DNA of 54,527 nucleotides, from positions 1-54,527 of the forward strand of contig JADHZC010000002.1 in assembly GCA_015657545.1 (NCBI GenBank), read 5' to 3'. The notes under the pieces were generated by a model, which did no database searches, was not told the origin of the DNA, and was given only the letters and a program-made list of their open reading frames with translations. The stretch is from Rickettsia sp. GTDB taxonomy: Bacteria > Pseudomonadota > Alphaproteobacteria > Rickettsiales > Rickettsiaceae. Shown one piece after another: positions 28,828 to 38,473 of the stretch (positions are counted from its first letter, which is position 1; every line of letters begins with the position of its first letter). A program made the position numbers and the translations under genes.

Positions 28828-30318
28828 TTAAAAATCTTTAGGGATCAAATTTAAATTCAAGATACTTGTTATAATTTTTGCTAACTTGAATAATTTATCT
28901 TCTTGGAAGTGATTTGCAATTAATTGTATACCAACTGGAAGACCATTAGGAGCTTTGCCTATTGGTATTGACATACAAGGCAATCCTACTAAACTTGCTG
29001 GAATAGTAAATATATCATTATAATAAGCATCTGTAGGATTTTCTGTATCTTTAGCAAATGGATAAGCTGTTTGTGTTGTTGTAGGTAGAATTATCACATC
29101 TGAATCAGCAAATATTTCTTTAAAGTCTTTTTTAAAACAATATCTAATTTTTTGAGCATTTTTATAGTATTTTTCCATGTGAGATCTAGACAACACATAA
29201 CTGCCAAGCATTATACGTCTTTTTACTTCTTCTCCAAAATTTTTTGTTCTTACATTGAAATATAGATCATTTATATCCCAATTAGATTTTTCTTCAATAG
29301 AGAAATCATCAACTCCATATTTTATAGAATCATATCTAGCAAGATTTGAAGATGCTTCTGCAGAAGCTATTATATAATATGCAGATAAAGCAAATTCAAT
29401 ATTATGTAATTTTACATCTTTTACTTCAAATCCTGTACGTATTAAAACATCTAGTAAATCACTAAACATTTTTAAAAGATCAGGATTCATTTTTACAAAT
29501 GATAATAGGTCCCTTCCAATAGCTAATGAAATATCCTTAGGAGAAGACTCTATATCGAATAAATTAGGTATGGGTTTTAAAGAAGATGTGTAATCTTTTT
29601 TATCATGACCCATAATACAAGTAAGCACTAAGGCTAAATCAGGTAAATTTCTAGCGAAAACTCCTGCTTGGTCAAGAGAATTAGCAAAAGCTATCATTCC
29701 CCATCTAGAACACCGACTATAAGTAGGTTTTATTCCAAATAATCCTGTGAATGAGGCTGGTTGTCTTATAGAGCCTCCAGTATCACTTCCAATAGACGCC
29801 ATAGATTGAAAACTGCTTACTGCAACAGCTGATCCAGATGAAGAACCTCCAGGAGTTAATTCGGAATTATCTCCAGATATCTTCCATGGATTAATGCTTG
29901 CTCCAAAATAGCTATAAGCACCTGTAGATCCCATTGCGAATTCATCCATATTAGATTTGCCAATCATTATATAACCATGATTGTTCAATTTTTCTGTTAC
30001 TCCAGATTCATAAAATGGTATAAAATTTGATAACATTCTAGAAGCTGCCGTAGTGCGTATGCCTTTTGTACAAAATACATCTTTTACAGCTATTGGTATC
30101 CCTTCAAGCATTCTAGAAGTGTTATTATCATAACGTGATTGAGAAATTTTAGCTTGTTCTATAGCTAAATCAAAATCATATGTTATATAAGCGTTTAATT
30201 TTTTATTCTTTAATATCTGAGAAATATGAGCTTGTACCAAATCTACAACAGAAATTTCCTTATTTTGTAATTTGCGTATTGCATCTTTAATAGTAATTTT
30301 TACTAAATTTTCTTCCAT
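28828..30318 (-). CDS. gatA: Asp/Glu-tRNA amidotransferase subunit A
   Basis: Amidase subunit of GatCAB; releases ammonia from glutamine. The Ser-cisSer-Lys triad is present: Lys79 in IAVKD, Ser159 in GGSSSGS and Ser183 in SDTGGS, spaced as in characterised GatA proteins. The amidase signature continues with FTGLFGIKPTYSRCSRWG. Length 496 is typical (about 485-495). It lies between gatC (14 nt upstream) and gatB (11 nt downstream), giving a gatC-gatA-gatB operon. Confidence 0.97.
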   Translation of the reverse strand: MEENLVKITIKDAIRKLQNKEISVVDLVQAHISQILKNKKLNAYITYDFDLAIEQAKISQSRYDNNTSRMLEGIPIAVKDVFCTKGIRTTAASRMLSNFIPFYESGVTEKLNNHGYIMIGKSNMDEFAMGSTGAYSYFGASINPWKISGDNSELTPGGSSSGSAVAVSSFQSMASIGSDTGGSIRQPASFTGLFGIKPTYSRCSRWGMIAFANSLDQAGVFARNLPDLALVLTCIMGHDKKDYTSSLKPIPNLFDIESSPKDISLAIGRDLLSFVKMNPDLLKMFSDLLDVLIRTGFEVKDVKLHNIEFALSAYYIIASAEASSNLARYDSIKYGVDDFSIEEKSNWDINDLYFNVRTKNFGEEVKRRIMLGSYVLSRSHMEKYYKNAQKIRYCFKKDFKEIFADSDVIILPTTTQTAYPFAKDTENPTDAYYNDIFTIPASLVGLPCMSIPIGKAPNGLPVGIQLIANHFQEDKLFKLAKIITSILNLNLIPKDF

Positions 30319-30332
30319 TAAAATTTTAACTT

Positions 30333-30635
30333 CTATTTAATTGTTTTAGGTACTGAAAAATATTTCTTTTCTGAAGAATCAACAATTGTATTTTGAGAAT
30401 TCAAAAATATATCTTCCATAGAGTTTCTTGAATATGATTTGTCTTCTCTAAGTTCTTGTCTCTTTTCAACTACTTGAGTTAATACTTTACAGTCTGTAGT
30501 ATCAAAATCGTTTATCTTATCTATTAGATTGAGAACATTATTAAATTTTTTTATAAAATTTAATTTTTCATTATCACCCAGTTTTATTTTAGAGAGAAAT
30601 TGCAATTTCTCTAATTCTGACTCATTTAATGACAT
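30333..30635 (-). CDS. gatC: Asp/Glu-tRNA amidotransferase subunit C
   Basis: Small belt-like subunit that wraps GatA and GatB. The 100 residues show the family pattern: an N-terminal helix (ELEKLQFLSKIKLGD), the amphipathic helix with FNNVLNLIDKINDFDT, a charged middle (LREDK) and the closing YFSVPKTIK (family consensus F-x-VPK-x-[ILV]). It is the first gene of the gat operon, 33 nt downstream of bamE on the same strand. Confidence 0.93.
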   Translation of the reverse strand: MSLNESELEKLQFLSKIKLGDNEKLNFIKKFNNVLNLIDKINDFDTTDCKVLTQVVEKRQELREDKSYSRNSMEDIFLNSQNTIVDSSEKKYFSVPKTIK

Positions 30636-30668
30636 GTTAATTATTTTATAATTTTAAAAATAAAATAC

Positions 30669-31142
30669 TTATTTCAAATATTCAGGAATAAAATTTTTTT
30701 TTGAAAATTTACTATGTTTTTTAGTAACACCTAATAATGAATTTTTCCAGTATAGCTTTAAAGCGTTTGATTGAAACGACAAAGTTGAATAAGGGATAAA
30801 TTTTTTCTTATGAGTGTCTTTTAAATATATTACAGACTTAATGTAATCATTATTATCAAAAGTAATTTTTATAATTTTTTGTGAAAGAATGTTTTTTGAT
30901 AAAATATTATACAAGACATCTCTACTAATATAATACCAAATATTTTGTTCTTCTTCTACGTAGCTTGGAGGGCCAATCATCTCTAAAATTTCTTGCTTAT
31001 AAAATTTATTAGTTTGAATTTTTTCAGTTTGATTTTTAGATACCATATTTCCCCTAGTAAAAGAATGGCTTACACAAGATGATGCAAAACATGAAAAAAG
31101 AAATAAAAAAAAAAATATTTTAAAATTAAATAGGGAATTCAT
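30669..31142 (-). CDS. bamE: Outer-membrane assembly lipoprotein BamE/SmpA family
   Basis: Lipoprotein of the BAM complex that inserts beta-barrels such as the porin in this window. The N-terminus is a lipoprotein signal with a hydrophobic FFFLFLF run; either Cys18 (LFSC) or Cys24 (ASSC) could carry the lipid. The SmpA/OmlA fold is recognisable from KQEILEMIGPPS, then NIWYYISRDV and ITFDNNDYIKSV. Length 157 fits the alphaproteobacterial form, longer than E. coli BamE (113). It lies just upstream of gatCAB. Confidence 0.82.
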   Translation of the reverse strand: MNSLFNFKIFFFLFLFSCFASSCVSHSFTRGNMVSKNQTEKIQTNKFYKQEILEMIGPPSYVEEEQNIWYYISRDVLYNILSKNILSQKIIKITFDNNDYIKSVIYLKDTHKKKFIPYSTLSFQSNALKLYWKNSLLGVTKKHSKFSKKNFIPEYLK

Positions 31143-31256
31143 ATTTTACTAATAAATGACTAAAAGATAAGTCAAAAGGAAAAGAGTAAAATATCCCTAT
31201 TTTACTCAAAAGTCAATCATTGTAAAAAATGTATATATTTGATTCAGTGTAAAATA

Positions 31257-31282
31257 CAAATATTTTATAATTTAAATATTTG
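31257..31282 (-). terminator. Hairpin downstream of the FliD-like gene
   Basis: Perfect 9-bp arms (CAAATATTT / AAATATTTG) with an 8-nt loop, followed on the minus strand by TATTTTAC. It separates the FliD-like gene from bamE, but it is wholly AT apart from one G-C pair and the T-run is short. Confidence 0.3.
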
Positions 31283-31377
31283 ATTTTATCTTTATAAAAA
31301 AGATATCAATTATTTGATTTACAAAATAAATCTTTCATAAGATTTTTCTGTTTTGGTTTTAGAATGAAAAATCATTT

Positions 31378-32886
31378 TTATTGTGTTGTTCTTACTAATT
31401 CTTTAATGAGTAATTCTTGCATTTGATTTTTATGAATTGTTAATGATAAGTCTTTAAAGAGTTTATTTTGTTTTATGTAAGATGTTTGGATTTCAGAGGA
31501 AAGATTTTTTTTATTTTTATAATTTTCTTTCAAAATATTGTCTAAATATCTAATAATAGGATTTTTTGTATCTTTTTCAAAATTTTCAATATCAATTAAT
31601 AGTTGATTATAATTTTCTTTAAACCAAGATGAAATCTTTTCATTTTCTTGAGAAGAAAGCAATTTTTGTTCTAAATTGATTGGGTTAGTAAAATTTGTTA
31701 ATTTTTCTATAGGTTTTAAAATTAATTTTATTTTATCATAATATTGATTAAAATTTTGGATTGCTAAATTATTTGAATTTTTTATACGATCCACATTTTT
31801 CTTAATTATTTGAAATATATTAGAAATTTCAGATAATTCTTGTAATAATTTTTTTCCATTAAAAGATTGTTCAAAATCTAGAGAGATGTCTTTTGTCTTA
31901 TCGAGAATTTTTAGTTCTAAACCTTTATAAGGAGTGAATATATTAGAATTGCTTGTTAATGTTATTCCGTTGAAAAAAATTTCAGCATCATTACCATTTT
32001 TTGCCTTTATAATATTTATATTTTCAGCATTATTTGTAGATATTGAAATAGAATTTTTATTATCTTGAAAAAATTTTCCTGTTTGATTAGAATTAATTTC
32101 TAAAAAATATTTATTATTTATTTTAAAAGAATCTGCTTTGTATATTTCATCTAATTTTTCTTCTGCAAATATTTTATTGATGATTCTTACAGATTCTTCT
32201 GTGTTTAAAGGATTTGGTAAAAATATTTCCAATTTTTTGTGAGCTGTATTAATGATTATTTCTTTTGGTTCAGCAAATAAAAATTCTGCAACACAAGAGG
32301 GAGTAGAGGCTTTATTATTTATTTGCACAGAAAAATTATCATGATTGTTAAAAAATTCCCTTTCAGCTTTAACTTCTATGCAATTTTTAGCAATTTGTTT
32401 TTGTTGTTCATTAGTCTTTAGATAATTATATTTAGAATTACTATCTATTGCTAACTCTTCTCTATTTGACTTTATTTCTGTAAATGCTTTGAAGATTTCT
32501 TCTTTAAAAAATTGAAAATTCTGTTCTTTTTCATCTAAACCCAAAGCTTTTTCTGTTAATTTTGTTATGTTTTGATTATTAGATGTAAATATAGAATTTT
32601 TTATCATAGAAAGATTTTGAGCAACTACAGTTTTGCTATTTTGAGAGTTTTTTTCTACAAAATTTTCAATTGTAATATTTAGTGAGTTTATTTTAAGTAA
32701 TTCTTGTTTTAAATTTTCGTCTTTAATTTTTGAAACAATTTCTTCTTGATTATTTAATTTGCTATTTTGAATTTCTGGCTTTTTATTGATATTAGTATTT
32801 GAGTGTTGCTGATCAAATTTATTTTTTTCTTTTGAAAGAAAAAAATCTCTTTTTATTAACTCATTTTCTAAAAAATTAAGTTCCAT
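31378..32886 (-). CDS. Candidate flagellar filament-cap protein (FliD-like)
   Basis: A 502-residue, Asn/Lys-rich protein without signal peptide. The only family-like feature is at about residues 310-360, where NGITLTSNSNIFTPYKG and GLELKILDKTKD follow the FliD pattern of a NG..(I/L)T.SSN.......GL.L.L repeat, with a helical C-terminal third rich in Asn/Lys. The classic FliD N-terminus (GSGLDIN) is missing, so the first 200 residues are atypical. Flagellar context: fliP and fliO lie 2-3 kb away on the same strand. A hook-length protein (FliK) or an unrelated secreted protein are alternatives. No other gene is adjacent within 80 nt except xerD. Confidence 0.35.
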   Translation of the reverse strand: MELNFLENELIKRDFFLSKEKNKFDQQHSNTNINKKPEIQNSKLNNQEEIVSKIKDENLKQELLKINSLNITIENFVEKNSQNSKTVVAQNLSMIKNSIFTSNNQNITKLTEKALGLDEKEQNFQFFKEEIFKAFTEIKSNREELAIDSNSKYNYLKTNEQQKQIAKNCIEVKAEREFFNNHDNFSVQINNKASTPSCVAEFLFAEPKEIIINTAHKKLEIFLPNPLNTEESVRIINKIFAEEKLDEIYKADSFKINNKYFLEINSNQTGKFFQDNKNSISISTNNAENINIIKAKNGNDAEIFFNGITLTSNSNIFTPYKGLELKILDKTKDISLDFEQSFNGKKLLQELSEISNIFQIIKKNVDRIKNSNNLAIQNFNQYYDKIKLILKPIEKLTNFTNPINLEQKLLSSQENEKISSWFKENYNQLLIDIENFEKDTKNPIIRYLDNILKENYKNKKNLSSEIQTSYIKQNKLFKDLSLTIHKNQMQELLIKELVRTTQ

Positions 32887-32968
32887 ATATATTCCATATA
32901 TATATATTTGTTAAAAACAATATTGATTTATTAATTTATTATAAATTATGTTCATTAATAAATTATAT

Positions 32969-33904
32969 TTATTTAATAATTTTAGAAAATTTTTTATTCA
33001 AGGGATGGAATTTTTGTAACATATTTTTTAGATATAAATGATTGGTATGAGTATATATTTGAGTAGTTGAGATAGAGGAGTGGCCTAAAAGTTCTTGAAT
33101 AATTTTTAAGTTTGCTCCATTTTGTAATAAATGGGTAGCGAAACTATGTCTTAATATATGAGGAGAGATTTTTTGAGGGTCTATATTTGATTTTATTGCT
33201 ATTTTTTTTAGAAAAAGAGCAAAATTTTGCCTTGTAACATAACCCTCTTTTGCATTTGAAGCAAAGAAGTAAGGATTTTCTTTTTTATTTTTGAGAAAAA
33301 AATTTCTTATTTTAGAATAATTTTCTAAAGCTTCTTTACTTTTTGTATGAATTAGTAATTTTCTCTCTTTTCCTCCTTTACCTTTAACTATTATATTATT
33401 CCTTAAAAATTTTTCTTTCTCATTTCCTTTTAGGATTTCGTGATTTTTTATTTTTATTACTTCACTAATTCTCATACCTGTGGAATATAACAGATGTAGA
33501 ATTGCATAATTTCTTATATCTATTTTAGATTTTAGTTGTGAAGCTGATAAAAGTAAAAATGATATCTCTTTTTCTGTCAAAAAATTTGGTATTTTCTTTT
33601 CTGTTTTAGGAACTTTAAGAGTATTAGTCGGATCTATTTTGATGTAAGATTCAGAAATTAAAAATTTGAAGTAACTTTTAAATGTATAAATTTTTCTTTT
33701 AATAGAATTAAATGATAATTTATTAGATAATGAGTAGGATATAAAATTTTCTAGATCTTGAGTTTTTATATTTTTTTCTTCAATACTATTGAGTTTAAGA
33801 AAGATTTTTAGATCACTTAGGTCTTTTTTATAGCTAATAATAGAATTTAACGATATATTTTTTTCTGTAATTAAGCTATCTATAAATTGTTCTGAAAAAT
33901 CCAT
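32969..33904 (-). CDS. xerD: Tyrosine recombinase XerD-type
   Basis: Site-specific recombinase that resolves chromosome dimers at dif with its XerC partner. The catalytic residues are all present: Arg145 (STGMRISE), His249 and Arg252 (HILRHSF), His275 (LLGHSS) and the nucleophile Tyr284 (TTQIYTH). Length 311 is normal (about 300). The N-terminal SAM-like domain (SLNSIISYKKDL) and the tail ending in FHPL resemble XerD more than XerC. No other integrase features or attachment repeats surround it, so a housekeeping role is most likely. Confidence 0.9.
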   Translation of the reverse strand: MDFSEQFIDSLITEKNISLNSIISYKKDLSDLKIFLKLNSIEEKNIKTQDLENFISYSLSNKLSFNSIKRKIYTFKSYFKFLISESYIKIDPTNTLKVPKTEKKIPNFLTEKEISFLLLSASQLKSKIDIRNYAILHLLYSTGMRISEVIKIKNHEILKGNEKEKFLRNNIIVKGKGGKERKLLIHTKSKEALENYSKIRNFFLKNKKENPYFFASNAKEGYVTRQNFALFLKKIAIKSNIDPQKISPHILRHSFATHLLQNGANLKIIQELLGHSSISTTQIYTHTNHLYLKNMLQKFHPLNKKFSKIIK

Positions 33905-34075
33905 TATTTATTTTGTTTTTTATAAATTTTATAATTTTTTAATGTACTCATATTTTAAAATTGTGATTTATATTTGTGATTTTTTATATATCTTATCAGA
34001 TATTTAGAATAATATATTTAGAAAAACCACCTAAATGAATTATTTTTCTTTTTAAATTAATTATACAAAATCAAA

Positions 34076-34942
34076 ATGAAAATTTTTAAATCTAATATAT
34101 TGAGATTTTTCATTAAAATATTCAAAATTTTATTTTTTTCAATTTCCTCTATGGATTTTTATAAAAACGTTATAAAAAATTATAAAGGATATGGAGTTAA
34201 GTATTTTTTAAATATAGTTTTTTTAGGAGAAATTATATTTTTAATTTTCTTTATAATTTATTGTTCACAAATTGAAGGATATTTTTCAAAAGGTAAGATT
34301 TCCAATCTGTTAACAAAAAATATAGAATATATTATTTCTCAAATTCCTGAAATGAAATATTCAGATGGCAAATTGTCTAATAAAAAGCAACAAGATTTTA
34401 TCTATTTATATGATATATCTAAAAAGCCGATTATTACAATCGATATTGGAGAACAATCTCACAATCATAGTACTCCTGTTATTTTAAGTAGTGAATATAT
34501 ATATCTACAACCATTTTCTAAACATTTTGATAAAGTTGCTAAATATAAAATATTAGATTTATTAGGCAAAGAAGAAAAAATTTTAACACAAGATTTTATA
34601 TTGGCAATCTTATATAAAATTTTTTTACAATTTCAGGATTCTTTTACTAAAAATTTAATATTAATAAGCTTGCTGCTTTTTATTTTATTATCTGTAAATT
34701 TGATAATTTATCAATTAGAAATTATTTTGCTTATTTATATTATTACCAATTTACTATTATTTAAAATTTCTTTTAAAGATATTTTTAGAACTGTATTATT
34801 TGCTAGTGGTATTTTTTCCTTATTTTATCCAGTAGTATTTTTTTTTGGAATTATATCTATAAAACATCTGTTCCTTATAAAAATATTACCATATTTTTTA
34901 ATGACTTATAGTTTTTTAAAAATGAAAAATAAAAAACTATAA
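34076..34942 (+). CDS. DUF1189 family membrane protein
   Basis: A 288-residue membrane protein. An N-terminal FYKNVIKNYKGYGVKYF motif matches the DUF1189 pattern (FY..V.K...G.G..Y). The first membrane helix is near residues 44-65, then a soluble loop of about 130 residues (TIDIGEQS, EYIYLQPF), then about four hydrophobic segments from residue 200 to the end. The function is unknown. It is the only plus-strand gene in this run of minus-strand genes and converges on fliP with 4 nt between the stops. Confidence 0.65.
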   Translation: MKIFKSNILRFFIKIFKILFFSISSMDFYKNVIKNYKGYGVKYFLNIVFLGEIIFLIFFIIYCSQIEGYFSKGKISNLLTKNIEYIISQIPEMKYSDGKLSNKKQQDFIYLYDISKKPIITIDIGEQSHNHSTPVILSSEYIYLQPFSKHFDKVAKYKILDLLGKEEKILTQDFILAILYKIFLQFQDSFTKNLILISLLLFILLSVNLIIYQLEIILLIYIITNLLLFKISFKDIFRTVLFASGIFSLFYPVVFFFGIISIKHLFLIKILPYFLMTYSFLKMKNKKL

Positions 34943-34946
34943 ATTT

Positions 34947-35723
34947 TTAATGAATAAAACTTTGTACAAGACTTCCAGATATTAAGTACCAACCATCTAT
35001 CAACACAAAAAATATTATTTTAAATGGTAAAGATATCATGATAGGGGGCATCATCATCATACCCATAGCCATTAATATAGATGCTACTACTATGTCTATT
35101 ATAATAAATGGTAAAAAGATTAAGAATCCTATTTCAAAACCTCTTCTAAGTTCACTTATCATAAATGATGGTATCAAAATATATAAATCTACATTATCCG
35201 TATTTACTTCATTTTTATTATGAGTGGCTATAGACTGAAAAAGTTCAATATCTTTTTTTCTTGTGTTTTTGATCATAAAATTTTTGAAAGGTTCTATAAT
35301 TAAGGGTAGAGCCTCTTTTTCTGAAATATTTCCTTCTATTAATGGTAATATAGCTTTATGATAAGCCTGTTCAAAACTGTTATACATGATAAAAATAGTT
35401 AAGAACAAGGATAAGCTAATTAAAATTTGATTGGGAGGGCTTTGTTGAAGTCCCAAAGCTGTTCTCATAATTGATAATACTAAGGATATCCTAATGAAAG
35501 ACGTTATCATTATTAGAATAGAAGGAGCAAGACTTAATACTGTAATTAGTAAAAAAATTTGTATTATCTTACTAGATAACGTTATATTTTCAAGAGATTC
35601 AAAAAAATTTTTGGAATCTAAAGTTTCTGCGGCATATAAATTTATATTTTTTTGCAAAAGCAAATTTAATATTAATATCAGAATGATATATAAATATTTA
35701 TTAAAAATTTTCTTTTTTTTCAT
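34947..35723 (-). CDS. fliP: Flagellar type III export protein FliP
   Basis: Core membrane subunit of the flagellar export gate, forming the pore with FliQ and FliR. The 258 residues include an N-terminal signal peptide (ILILILNLLLQKNINLYAAE), then the family's first helix with TSFIRISLVLSIMRTALG, the periplasmic region with AYHKAILPLI, and the last helices with IPSFMISELRRGFEIGF and MAMGMMMMPP. Length is typical (245-260). It overlaps fliO by 23 nt. No fliQ, fliR, flhA or motor genes lie in this window, so the flagellar set must be scattered, as in Rickettsiales that retain such genes. Confidence 0.95.
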   Translation of the reverse strand: MKKKKIFNKYLYIILILILNLLLQKNINLYAAETLDSKNFFESLENITLSSKIIQIFLLITVLSLAPSILIMITSFIRISLVLSIMRTALGLQQSPPNQILISLSLFLTIFIMYNSFEQAYHKAILPLIEGNISEKEALPLIIEPFKNFMIKNTRKKDIELFQSIATHNKNEVNTDNVDLYILIPSFMISELRRGFEIGFLIFLPFIIIDIVVASILMAMGMMMMPPIMISLPFKIIFFVLIDGWYLISGSLVQSFIH

Positions 35724-35982
35724 GATTTTTCGAATCCAGTAGAATCATGTTATTTTTTTGTACTAATATAAGATAGTCTTTTCTAAATTTTTCTGAATTT
35801 ATTGAAACCATCTTAGTGTTTGAGTCTATATAAAATATTTGTTCTAAAGATAGGTTTTTCTTTTTATTTATATAAGTATTTTTTAATGCAGGATGTTTCT
35901 GTATTATTTTAAGCACTAAATATAAGAAAACTATAATAATTATTAGAATAATAACTGGCTTAACTAGTAATTTATATTCCAT
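35701..35982 (-). CDS. fliO: Flagellar biosynthesis protein FliO
   Basis: Small single-pass chaperone-like protein for FliP assembly. The 93 residues have one N-terminal helix (about 8-24) and a short cytoplasmic domain whose LSLEQIFYIDSNTKMVSI followed by DYLILVQKNNMILL fits the FliO pattern. Its 23-nt overlap with fliP and the upstream position strengthen the call, since FliO is poorly conserved in sequence. The next gene upstream, fzlA, is 12 nt away. Confidence 0.75.
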   Translation of the reverse strand: MEYKLLVKPVIILIIIIVFLYLVLKIIQKHPALKNTYINKKKNLSLEQIFYIDSNTKMVSINSEKFRKDYLILVQKNNMILLDSKNHEKKENF

Positions 35983-35994
35983 ATTAATGTTGAA

Positions 35995-36666
35995 TTAAAT
36001 AAAATCTAAATTAGAGTAATTTTTAGAAGGTTCAAAACCAACAATTTTATCTTTGAGAATCCCTTGGAAACCTTTTTGAGATTTAATTAAAGAATACCAA
36101 TGAGCTAATTTTTGCCATTTATCCCAATTTATTGCATTAAAATAATCTAAAACTGAAATATGAGCAGCAGCTGTTATATCTGCACAAGATATCTTTTCAT
36201 TTATTAAAAAATCATTTTTTTGAAGTTTATTTGATATATGTTCTAAATATTTATTCAGATTTTTTATAGCTTTATTTAGTAAATCTGTTTCAGGTTCTCC
36301 TTTATTTTCTATGCATTTTATTACTCTTTCATATATATAAAAATATAATACTTCTCTATAAAAATATATATTAAAAAGAGATATGTATTTTCTTATTTCA
36401 GATTTAATAGATATATCATTATCCATGAAGAAAAATTTTTGATACACATCATTGAAATATTCTATGATAGGATAAATTCCTATTAATTCTAAATTTAATT
36501 GCGATATCTTTAATATAGGAGTTAATAAAAATAATTCTGAAATTGGTTTGTGTTCTTTTATATAAAATTCAAAATTTTCTGTTTTATGTTCTATATCTAG
36601 TTCTTTTAGATAAAATCTTGCTTGTCTAGAAAAAGGGCATAACATATCATGATATAAAATATTCAT
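35995..36666 (-). CDS. fzlA: FzlA-like glutathione S-transferase fold protein
   Basis: GST-fold protein; in Caulobacter FzlA binds FtsZ and is needed for constriction rather than acting as an enzyme. The N-terminal thioredoxin-like half begins ILYHDMLCPFSRQARFYL with Cys10 in the GST position, and the helical C-terminal half carries the buried-helix motif SCADITAAAHISVLDYF. The end (GFEPSKNYSNLDFI) matches the conserved Asp/Leu/Phe tail of FzlA, which is why I prefer it over a generic GST. Length 223 fits. It sits between aspS (16 nt) and fliO (12 nt). Confidence 0.75.
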   Translation of the reverse strand: MNILYHDMLCPFSRQARFYLKELDIEHKTENFEFYIKEHKPISELFLLTPILKISQLNLELIGIYPIIEYFNDVYQKFFFMDNDISIKSEIRKYISLFNIYFYREVLYFYIYERVIKCIENKGEPETDLLNKAIKNLNKYLEHISNKLQKNDFLINEKISCADITAAAHISVLDYFNAINWDKWQKLAHWYSLIKSQKGFQGILKDKIVGFEPSKNYSNLDFI

Positions 36667-36682
36667 ATAATTAGATACAAAG

Positions 36683-38461
36683 CTAAGTTATTTTTAAATG
36701 TAGTTCTTTTAATCTTTCTTTTGAAGCATTATTTGGAGCTTGCATGAGCATGTCTTCGGCATTTTGATTCATAGGAAATGCAATTATTTCTCTTAAATTT
36801 TTTTCATCAGTTAAAAGCATTATCATTCTGTCTATTCCAGGAGCTATCCCTCCATGCGGAGGAGGGCCATATTTAAGAGCATTAGATAATGCAGGAAAAT
36901 TTTCATCTACATGAGAATTTTCATAACCAATTAAATTAAATAATTTGTAAAACAAATCTATTTTATGATTTCTAATTGCTCCGCTTGACAATTCAATGCC
37001 ATTACAAACAATATCATATTGGAAAGCTTTTATATCTAAGAGCTTCTTATCATGTTTTTTATATTTAGATAATGTTTCTATATCTATTTGAGGCATAGAA
37101 AATGGATTATGACTAAATTCTATTTTACCATTTTCTTCATTTAATTCATAAAGATAAAAATCTGTAATCCAAGCAAAAGCAAATTCATCTTCCTTAATTA
37201 ATTCTAGCTCCTTTCCTATTTCATTTCTAACTTTAGATGCTATATTAAAAAGTTTTTTTCCTTTTTCACATAGAAAAAATATCATATCTCCATCTAGAAG
37301 ATTATTCTGTTTTTTTATGGATTCCAATTGTTCTTTAGATAAAAATTTGCATAAAGGCCCCTTGAACTCTCCATCTGATATTTGTATATATCCAAGACCA
37401 GATGCTGATTCTGTTTTTGCAAATTCTTCCATATAGATTGGAAATTTCCGAGATTTCTTAATTACCGCTTTAGGAGCTGGGATTGCCTTTACTTTACTTC
37501 CTAAAAAAATTTGTTTTTTAAAAAGCTCAAAACTAGATTTTTCAAAAATATTTGTCACATCAGATAATATAATAGGATTTCTCAAATCTGGTTTATCTGT
37601 TGCATATTTTTCTAAAGCTTGATCGTAAGTGATTCTTGGAAACGGATAAGTATGAATTTTTTTTGTAGAAAATTTTTTAAATAAATCATAAATTATAGGT
37701 TCTAAAACATTAAAAACATCTTCTTGTTCTACAAAAGACATCTCAATATCGAGTTGATAAAATTCTCCAGGAGATCTATCCGCTCTAGATGCTTCATCTC
37801 TAAAACAAGGAGCTATTTGAAAATATTTATCAAATCTTGACATCATCAATAATTGTTTAAATTGTTGAGGAGCTTGCGGTAAAGCATAAAATTTACCAGG
37901 ATGTAAACTACTTGCGACTAAAAAATCTTTAGCTCCTTCAGGAGATGCTGAAGTTAAAATTGGAGTTTGTATTTCTATAAATCCTTCCTTCTCCATCATT
38001 TTCCTAATTTGAGAAACTATTTGCGATCTTAAAATTATCTTTTCATGTATTTTTTCTCTTCTCAGATCTAAAAATCTATTTTTCAATCTTAAATCTTCTG
38101 GAATTTTTTGCTCAATATTAATATTAAAAGGCAAATTTAATGATAGTGATTCTATAGTTAATTCTATAGCTTTAATCTCTATTTCTCCACTTTCAAGATT
38201 TTTATTAATATGTGTTTGATCCCTTTTAATTACTTCTCCTTCAACCAATATTACAGACTCTAATTTTAATTTTTTCAACTTAATCTTAAAAGAGTCATCA
38301 AATAATATTTGAACAATACCCATATTGTCTTTTAAATCTATAAAAGTAAGATTGCTATGTTCCCGGATTCTAAACACCCAACCAGCAACCTTCACCTTTT
38401 TTCCAATATTTTTTAGTGATATTTCGTTAGAAAGATGGTTTCTATATTTATTACTATTCAT
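36683..38461 (-). CDS. aspS: Aspartate-tRNA ligase, bacterial type
   Basis: Class II synthetase charging tRNA-Asp, and possibly tRNA-Asn as a non-discriminating enzyme, since GatCAB is present. The 592 residues show the N-terminal OB anticodon domain, motif 2 FRDEASRADRSPGEFYQL, the bacterial GAD insertion (about 290-420), and motif 3 HGGIAPGIDRMIMLL near the end. The length matches the bacterial type with the GAD domain. It lies 12 nt downstream of the oligopeptidase gene and upstream of fzlA, so one transcript may cover oligopeptidase B, aspS, fzlA and fliO-fliP. Confidence 0.97.
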   Translation of the reverse strand: MNSNKYRNHLSNEISLKNIGKKVKVAGWVFRIREHSNLTFIDLKDNMGIVQILFDDSFKIKLKKLKLESVILVEGEVIKRDQTHINKNLESGEIEIKAIELTIESLSLNLPFNINIEQKIPEDLRLKNRFLDLRREKIHEKIILRSQIVSQIRKMMEKEGFIEIQTPILTSASPEGAKDFLVASSLHPGKFYALPQAPQQFKQLLMMSRFDKYFQIAPCFRDEASRADRSPGEFYQLDIEMSFVEQEDVFNVLEPIIYDLFKKFSTKKIHTYPFPRITYDQALEKYATDKPDLRNPIILSDVTNIFEKSSFELFKKQIFLGSKVKAIPAPKAVIKKSRKFPIYMEEFAKTESASGLGYIQISDGEFKGPLCKFLSKEQLESIKKQNNLLDGDMIFFLCEKGKKLFNIASKVRNEIGKELELIKEDEFAFAWITDFYLYELNEENGKIEFSHNPFSMPQIDIETLSKYKKHDKKLLDIKAFQYDIVCNGIELSSGAIRNHKIDLFYKLFNLIGYENSHVDENFPALSNALKYGPPPHGGIAPGIDRMIMLLTDEKNLREIIAFPMNQNAEDMLMQAPNNASKERLKELHLKIT

Positions 38462-38473
38462 TTTTTTATAATT

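Noticed and set aside
32969..33904. Tyrosine recombinase as a genomic-island integrase
   Set aside because: Length and tail fit housekeeping XerD, and no attachment repeats or cargo genes flank it.
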